The notes beneath the pieces are model-generated. The model saw nothing but the letters and a program-made list of their open reading frames with translations, was not told the origin of the DNA and made no database searches. A stretch of 64,000 nt of DNA from Zelopaecilomyces penicillatus (Eukaryota > Ascomycota > Sordariomycetes > Hypocreales > Pseudodiploosporaceae), in the NCBI GenBank assembly GCA_005765155.1, contig VCCP01000003.1, positions 1,860,001 through 1,924,000 of the forward strand, given 5' to 3'. The translations under genes were made by a program, and so were the position numbers. Below, piece after piece: positions 57,448 to 64,000 of this stretch. Each line of letters begins with the position of its first letter. Within the stretch, counting starts at the first letter, position 1.

Positions 57448-60400
57448 CTAATACGCTGTGTCCCTGTGGCTGAATGCTGGCCCCTTTACCAACTCGACTT
57501 GGTGGCGGCTTGTCAAGATGGGAGAGCGGACTTTGAGGCCTAAGCCGGGAATTTTGGCACCACTGTTCTCAAGTGCCCACACCGCAACACCAACCCAATT
57601 GTCTCCGTGATGGTTGAGGATCCCTTCGGGCACGGGGAACTCAGTCTGTGGGCCAATATTACTGACATACTTGCCATATTGGAATCCATTCACGTATAGC
57701 ATGGCGCGGTACGGCGCAGAGCCCGTGGAGTTGGCAAAGGTAAAAGACAGTGGCATGTCGTATATATCTGCGGGGAGGTCAAGAGATAACTTTGCAGTGT
57801 AGTAGACGATGCCTGCCTGGGTGATTCCGTCAAAAGGAGATCCGGGTTTGAAGGCATCCAGTGGTGGGGAAGGCAGATGATAACCCTGGCGTTCAAAGAA
57901 GAGACCACCCTCGTTCAATGGACCGCGGAATCTATCCTGGTAATCTTCGCCTCCAAGATTGCCGGTTAATTTCCAGGGCGATATATCAATGTTGTTGCCT
58001 TCGGAGGAACGCAAAGAATAGTCGATAATGCCTCGGGGTTCCTTCATCAAATCCAAGCCAGGCACAAAGTTCTGGTTGATTCCGGTGGTGTCAATCACAA
58101 CGGTCAATACGTAGTTCTTTCCCTTGGTGAGACCCGTGAGTTTGTGCGTCGAATTGTGGTTGTTGGTGGAACCGAAGCCGTTGAAAGAACCCAGAAATGT
58201 GCCGTTGAGCCAAACGGAACTAGCATAAGCGGAGCCCCCCTGGGTCAAGAGTTGCAGTTCTGAGTCAGCGCTCTGTGCGGTGAAACGACCGCGGTATATG
58301 AGTGTTCCGGTGTGGAAGCCATAGTCGGAGCTGTAGAGTGAAACCGGCGTCTTGAGAGGCGTGACAGAGTTTCTGGTTGTCGAAAGATTGGCCAACGGCC
58401 ATTTAGAGTCATCGTAATCGGGTTGAACCTCAGGGAGTGAATCTGTATAGTACCATTTCAGATCGGACAGCTCAGGGACATTGGTGGGAGGCAACACAAC
58501 GTCTGGTTTGTAGACCCAGTTGCCTAGTTTTGATGCTGTGAACTCGACTTCTTTGCCGTTGAGTACAAGCTTCGAAGTCCCCTTCGGAACACCGATAATC
58601 TCAAGTGTAGTAGTGCCATTAAAGTCGGCCTGCAACGACAGGACGGAATCAGAGACCGATGCTGAGCGCACAAGGTAGCCTCCATTGACAATAATAGCAT
58701 CGGGGTTCATGAGGGAGCTTCCATATGTGGGCGACTGGCCTTTTCCAGGCAAAATAGGAACCCAGTAATTATAGGCAGCGTTACGATCTGGCTCTTTCGG
58801 TTAGCAAAATCCTTCCACATTTTCCCTGTTGCTACGAGTAAAAGCTACAGGCTATAGACTCACCCATTAGGTAAATGATTAGATCTCCAGCTTCAACAAC
58901 CTGTCTGGTGGTTGATGTCTTCCATTGAAGAACTACGGAAGAGTCCTCCATTGTATGAATGGCAACATCATCGCCTTCAAGATTGTTGATCTTATAAGGG
59001 GTTTTGCTCTTGCTCTGTTTCTTCAGAGCAAACTCGTGCAGTTCATCAGGCCCACCATATAGAACCAGCACAGTCTTGTCAGCGAATTTTTTCCATGTGA
59101 AAATCTCTGCGGTCGAGTAGAGCAAGACATGGTCACCGACCGGATAGTCGGTGACATGAAACTTGGAATCACGACCATGCAAGGACAAGGAGCCGCCTTT
59201 CTGAGGGATTGAGATTTCACCCGCCGAAGTGGGCAGCTTTACCGTATAAGACGCGGAATCGGTGGTGGTATAGTCGGTATGTCGCACAACGAAGAAGTGG
59301 CCATTTTCTTTGGAAAGGAGAGGTGTGATTGTAATTGCTCCGTTGTCGCTGTAAACTCCCGTTGTCATGTTGCCAGGAGTAGTGACCAAGTATCCGGGTG
59401 ATACTTGTAGGAACTGGGCCTGCAATTTAAGTTCCGAGTACTTCTCACGATCAACAGCTCGATCTTCTCTAATGCTCTGTACCAATAAAATCAGTACGCC
59501 ATAACCAAGTCATTTGCTATTTTGAAGATATCAACTCACAGCTCCATAGTCATAAGAAGTGTAGCCACCAGGGTGACCAAGATTTCCCCAGTTTGTGCCG
59601 CCAAAGATCTGAAATGTGTCAGTTCAAACTACCTTGGGGAGTTGGCATCTTTTCGGCTTAATATCAACTTACCATATAGACATTGAAGATGGTGACACCA
59701 GCTGCCATGTTGTTCTTGTAAAAGACGCGCTCAAACTCATGATTAACAAGTATGGAGCACCGCTCGAATCCCCATCCGCCAAAGGGATCAAAGGCACCGC
59801 CTTGGAACTGTAGGAGCAAAATCAGAATACAATCGAGGTCAAAAGACTCAATATATCAATGTGAAGCTAACCTCAATCAAAGAAAATGGCGTTCGTGGGC
59901 TTATATCTAAATGCCGTTGGCGGAAATTGGTTGGAAGTCCATCTTTCGGCCAAACTTGTGGATTCGCCTAGTCCTTAATTAGTATGGGAAATCATGTGGT
60001 CTCTGGTTCTGTTTTGTCTCCTCACACAGTCAAAGCCAACCGGGTACGCATCGTGTCCCTAAAAAGGAAAAAGGTCAGTCTTCGCACTTGAAGGATGCCT
60101 CTCTTTGGAGGTATCTCGACTTACGTAAATGTCGACCTCTCCTTCACCGGTTCCAGGGGCGCCGGTGCCTCCAGGGAATGCATCATTGTTGATTAGAGGG
60201 ACAACAATACCGGCCTTGCGAGCCTGATCGACTACATATTGCATGTATTTCTTATTCGGGAACGGAATGCCCTCGCCTCTACTATACTCGTTCTCAGGTT
60301 GGTACAGTATAACGGGACCCCCATTGGTGATTTGGGCCTTTGCGATTTTCGCCGCAATGTTAGCCATGTAGCTAGCACAGATATTAGATTTTTTTTGATT

Positions 60401-60951
60401 TAATCGGATCAAGAGCATGAAGCGCACTTATCTGTAGCCTCCAGGTATTCGGGGGCATCTGTTCTCAGAGTTCCGTTAAGTCTCTGCAGCCAGCCAGGAT
60501 AGCCTCCTCCAGAAACCTCTGCATTAATGTATGGACCAGGGCGAGCCAACAAATAAATCCCTGTCTTGGTTGCAGCTTCAAAGAAAGGCTCGAGATCAAA
60601 GATGCCATCATCACGATATTCTCCTGGCTTCCCTTCAAGAAGTGCCCAGTCGACATAAAATGACACCATGTTGAAACCCAGAGCTTTGATTTTCTGGAAG
60701 AGGTCCAAGTACAGAGACGGCACTGGAAGCCGAAAGGGGTGGACCTCGCCAGAAAACATCATCACTCTCTCCCCGCGGATGAAGAGGGATTTCTCATCCC
60801 ATGTGACGATATCTTGGAGCGGCTGTCGTTTGTGCTTCTCTGCATCGTGTAGGAGATTGACTGGTCGGCCACCGCGACTGGCAATGCTGAGGGCATTGCC
60901 GCCAATAGAGAGCGCAAGCGCAATGGATAGCAATACAGACTTGAGCTTCAT
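57448..60951 (-). CDS. lacA: Secreted beta-galactosidase, GH35 (LacA-type)
   Basis: Eight exons, 60951-60428, 60371-60125, 60058-60026, 59967-59872, 59807-59673, 59608-59540, 59476-58864 and 58793-57448, give 1020 residues, normal for fungal GH35. The enzyme removes terminal beta-D-galactose from plant and other glycans outside the cell. The start MKLKSVLLSIALALSIGGNA is a signal peptide. In the catalytic barrel, GGPVILYQPENEYS holds the acid/base Glu (about 203), and LIE|FQGGAFDPFGGWG holds the nucleophile Glu (about 300), the last codon of exon 4. FGGTNWGNLGHPGGYTSYDYGA follows. Beta-sandwich domains fill the C-terminal 600 residues with several N-glycosylation sites. Introns are 56-70 nt and exon 3 is only 33 nt. 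All junctions keep frame. An upstream in-frame non-ATG extension exists but is not used. Confidence 0.96.
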
Positions 60952-63900
60952 CTCGACAATATGACCTTGAATAGTCGTCACACAAGGTATCAGTATCAGC
61001 CAATGCGAGTTGAGCTGCTGCAACTACACTACCGAACGCGCAATGCTAATAATCGAGGCCATTGGCGGAGCATGTTGGGCTTTTAAGCTTGTTAGCCGGC
61101 CATGGATTTGCCTCCCCTCACATGTTCACAACGAGACAGTCAACTATTTGCCTTGTTTTCTGAGCTCGCACTACGGATCTCACTGGGTGCGAGGGTAACA
61201 GGTCCAGCCGAGAAAGACATTTTCGAGGTTCCATTGCAGGGTTATAGCGTCATGACTCCGGAATCCCGGTCCGTCTCGTCAAGAATACGACTTCTGGTGT
61301 TTACAAGCATTGTACAATAACTAGCTACTAGACAAACGTCTTTGTGGTTTGCGTGTTTGCTTCCTGGATATTAGGCAAGGGCTCAAAGGTTCCAGGGGAC
61401 GGGTTCTCCTGATTGGAACGCGTGGCCGGGGAAAGAAGCTTTGCTCCGAGCTGCCGACATGCGCGGTAAGGTTGGTCGGCAGCCTGCATCTTGGTTACTG
61501 CGTGAAGATGATGGATGCCGGACGCGGGCAGTACCTGCAGTTGATGATGTCTACTGCCAACCACCAAGGTTGCGCTGGGGTTGTCAACCAATGCGGGGAG
61601 AAGGTTTTTGTATGTCTTTCGAGCCCCGCTCGGCCTACTTCTATTAAGTCCGGGATGGTCCAAGTTGTAAATGGCAGTGGAAAACCACGAATGTGTCTGT
61701 ATAACTACTGTCCGTGTGTCGTGTCTGTGTGCAGAGCATCTCCTGCCCTGGTTGGTTAGTCAGAGGCGATGGATGAAAAGAGTCGACAAGTCCATTTGAT
61801 CTGGGCTACGTCATTTCGGGCCCTTCTTGTTGATATCGCCAAAGCACTACCGGCACTACCGGCAATCAGAAAACCCTGTAAAGTGAGGGCTCTCTGGTGC
61901 CCTCTTGAAAACAGAATGGCGAAAGCTGTTATTGGCTTTGGATGTTGACGACTGACCAAGTAGTAGAGGCTTGGACGAGCAGGTAACTTAGTCAGCCATA
62001 ATTAATTAACCTACTACCTACCTCCTAATTACCTTGGTGCCAAAGTGCCTTCAAATCATAACCGTTTATAACACGGTCAATAAATCACGAAGCTACACAA
62101 CCCGCGCAAGGCATCCTCTAACAACATGAACCGGCCGAGCTTACTGATTATGGGAGGCTGCATCGCATGACTTCCAAGGCTGGCTCTGCGCCCGGTGCAG
62201 GGTGGCAGCTTTGCAACCACTGACGGGACAAGACGTCCCTCCATCATGCAACCAACACCACAGGGCAATGCATTGGCACATCGCAGACGAAAAGAGAGAG
62301 GGTACTTTGTAGGAACTTTGCCCAAGTACTTGCAGCCCGAAATCGAACGACAAATGTGTGCGTTGATGCGGCCGGCCTGGTGTCGTGGGGGAAAAAACTC
62401 TGATGGTTTGTCAGGTTTTGCCATCTAACTTTTGAAATCAAGTAGTACGGGCCGTGTCTGAACATACCTACCGACACAAATCCCTCGGAGACTCAATGGG
62501 GACTTGAAAGTTATGGGGGGTTCACGATGGGATCGGCGTCATGGTGGCCCTTGTGAAGGTGCCAAGGTGCCCATTGTGTCGACAAGGGTGCTTGCTGACG
62601 AGAGCACTGCCACACACGGGACGTCGCAACGTTTCGTTCGACCATTAAGCTACCTACCTCTTTCTACCAGCAGGAGTATTTAATGTGGTATATTAGCTCA
62701 TGAGCTCCCAGTTATCATTACACACCGAATCTCAGATCAGATGAGACCGTTGGATGCCATTAAACATCTCCACACCACCACCGGATACGTTCTCTCTATC
62801 TTTTTGCCTCTCTTTTTCCAACACAAGGAAAGGTAAATTTAGCACTGCTAATGCGAGTACAAATATCGATCATAGAGGCTGCTATATTATTGTGGTTGCT
62901 ATTACTTGAACATGCCACTCCTAAGGCCTCCCTCACCGTGAATAGGACTTGCACGGGTATGCAATTACGGAATATTTCCTTCAAGTGCTGTAGGTTAGAT
63001 AGACCAAAGAGGCGACGGAAAACCTTAACTCATAATGCAGAGGCACGGCACAGTGGCACCCCACTGTCTCTATTAACATACAGCTTAATTAATAGCTGTT
63101 CACCCACCACTACTATATACAGAGCTAGGGATGATTTTTAGATTCCCACCATATTGATTAAAATCGTGGACATGTAGTCCACAATTTTCCTTTGTGCTAA
63201 TTGGATTTAAGATACCAGCACTGCATTCTCTCGACCAAATAAACAGCGTCGGCTGCGGAATGACAAGGTTTTTATCATCATTTGTGGTCAAGTTACTTTC
63301 CAGTTAAACGGCAAGGCGGGTGTTATTTCAGGGGCACAGACGGCCACAAGCAGCCCAAGGGAGGGGAAAAAAGAAAACCAGCTAGGCAGCCAACTGCGAG
63401 GCAGCAAAAGGGACGTTTTATGCTTGGGGGCGTTGGCTGCGCTAGCCTGTTTCAGGAATGGCCCGTGTTGTTATTTCTGTGTTGGGGAAGGCCTCGCGTC
63501 CTGCCAATCCTGGGAATACGAGTCACCCTTCCTTCATGTGGACGGACGACTGTGGACGACCGTGGACAACCGTGGCGGACCCCTGCTCGACATAAAAGTC
63601 TCTCCTTCGTTCTCGCCATGCCCTGACGCTTCCGCTTTTGCCCTTCAGTTTGGCCATCGCGACACCCGACAGTCGTTTCCCAGCTCATTGACTTACTCTT
63701 GTCTATCCCTTTTCATATATTTTCTCCCCTTCATACCCTTTGTGCCGCTTCGTGCCGCTTCTCCCTGTCTCTGCCTACTTTTTCCTTTATTCTCTTTCAC
63801 CCTCCTGTTGTTTTTTGTCTTCCATACCCTCTTGTCCGACTTTGCCCACGTCTCCTAAACACAACGTTGAGCCAGCCATTTCGACCATCAACAGCCGTTC

Positions 63901-64000
63901 TCCCTCTTCTATATCGAAAAACTACGCCATAAAAGACATCTCCAAATATTATACGTCACCACGAACGGGTCTTCTCATCAGAGTAATTCCATACCCGTCT
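60952..64000. other. 3 kb intergenic to the window end
   Basis: This starts with the beta-galactosidase promoter side. There is a TACC/TACC cluster at about 62010-62034. Small ORFs show no family signal. From about 63590 the + strand becomes strongly pyrimidine-rich and then A-rich near 63915, the look of a leader for a + strand gene beyond the window. Confidence 0.5.

Noticed and set aside
63424..63858. 144-codon + strand ORF near the window end
   Set aside because: Phe/Leu/Pro-rich translation of a pyrimidine-rich leader; more likely the 5' region of the next gene.
1..64000. CRISPR arrays, rRNA genes or a biosynthetic gene cluster
   Set aside because: No regularly spaced repeats, no 5S/18S/28S-like sequence, and no PKS/NRPS/terpene core enzyme. 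The PPTase alone is a housekeeping activator.

Overview
The window looks like nuclear DNA of a filamentous ascomycete (Pezizomycotina, most likely a sordariomycete and perhaps Hypocreales). The reasons are dense intron-bearing genes with short introns (mostly 54-80 nt), pyrimidine-rich leaders, and a typical filamentous-fungal gene set: an NpgA-type phosphopantetheinyl transferase, a secreted GH35 beta-galactosidase, a fungal PLC, a LYC1-type acetyltransferase and a thaumatin-like protein. Short TACC/GGTA clusters recur between genes. The order assignment is inference; the gene models were spliced by eye from reading frames, splice sites and family motifs.

Left part (1-28.3 kb), gene-rich: thaumatin-like protein (-, cut by the window start); Hsp70-like ATPase with a Pro-rich N-terminus (-); intron-containing tRNA-Phe (+); MFSD5-type transporter (+); hexokinase with a C-terminal membrane tail (+); Naa50-like N-acetyltransferase (-); Sgf11-like SAGA zinc-finger protein (+); PPIL1-type cyclophilin (-); signal peptide peptidase (+); 4'-phosphopantetheinyl transferase (+); dienelactone hydrolase-family protein (-); LYC1-like acetyltransferase (-).

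Middle part (28.3-53.8 kb), gene-poor: I support only a 79-residue cysteine-rich two-exon gene at 32.1-32.4 kb (-) and a phosphoinositide-specific phospholipase C at 44.2-47.3 kb (-). The rest holds short tandem repeats, TACC/GGTA clusters, one inverted-repeat element, a G-rich tract and a pyrimidine-rich leader-like stretch without an ORF.

Right part: a 911-residue Ser-rich protein with an N-myristoylation-type start (+), a secreted GH35 beta-galactosidase in eight exons (-), and about 3 kb that ends in what looks like the leader of a + strand gene beyond the window.

The genes form no single pathway or cluster; they are a mix of housekeeping and secreted functions. Most notable are the tail-anchored hexokinase, the unrecognised small cysteine-rich gene, the extra cysteine/histidine element in the Sgf11-like protein, two GC-AG introns required by the protein frames, a 683-nt PLC intron, and the gene-poor 12 kb.
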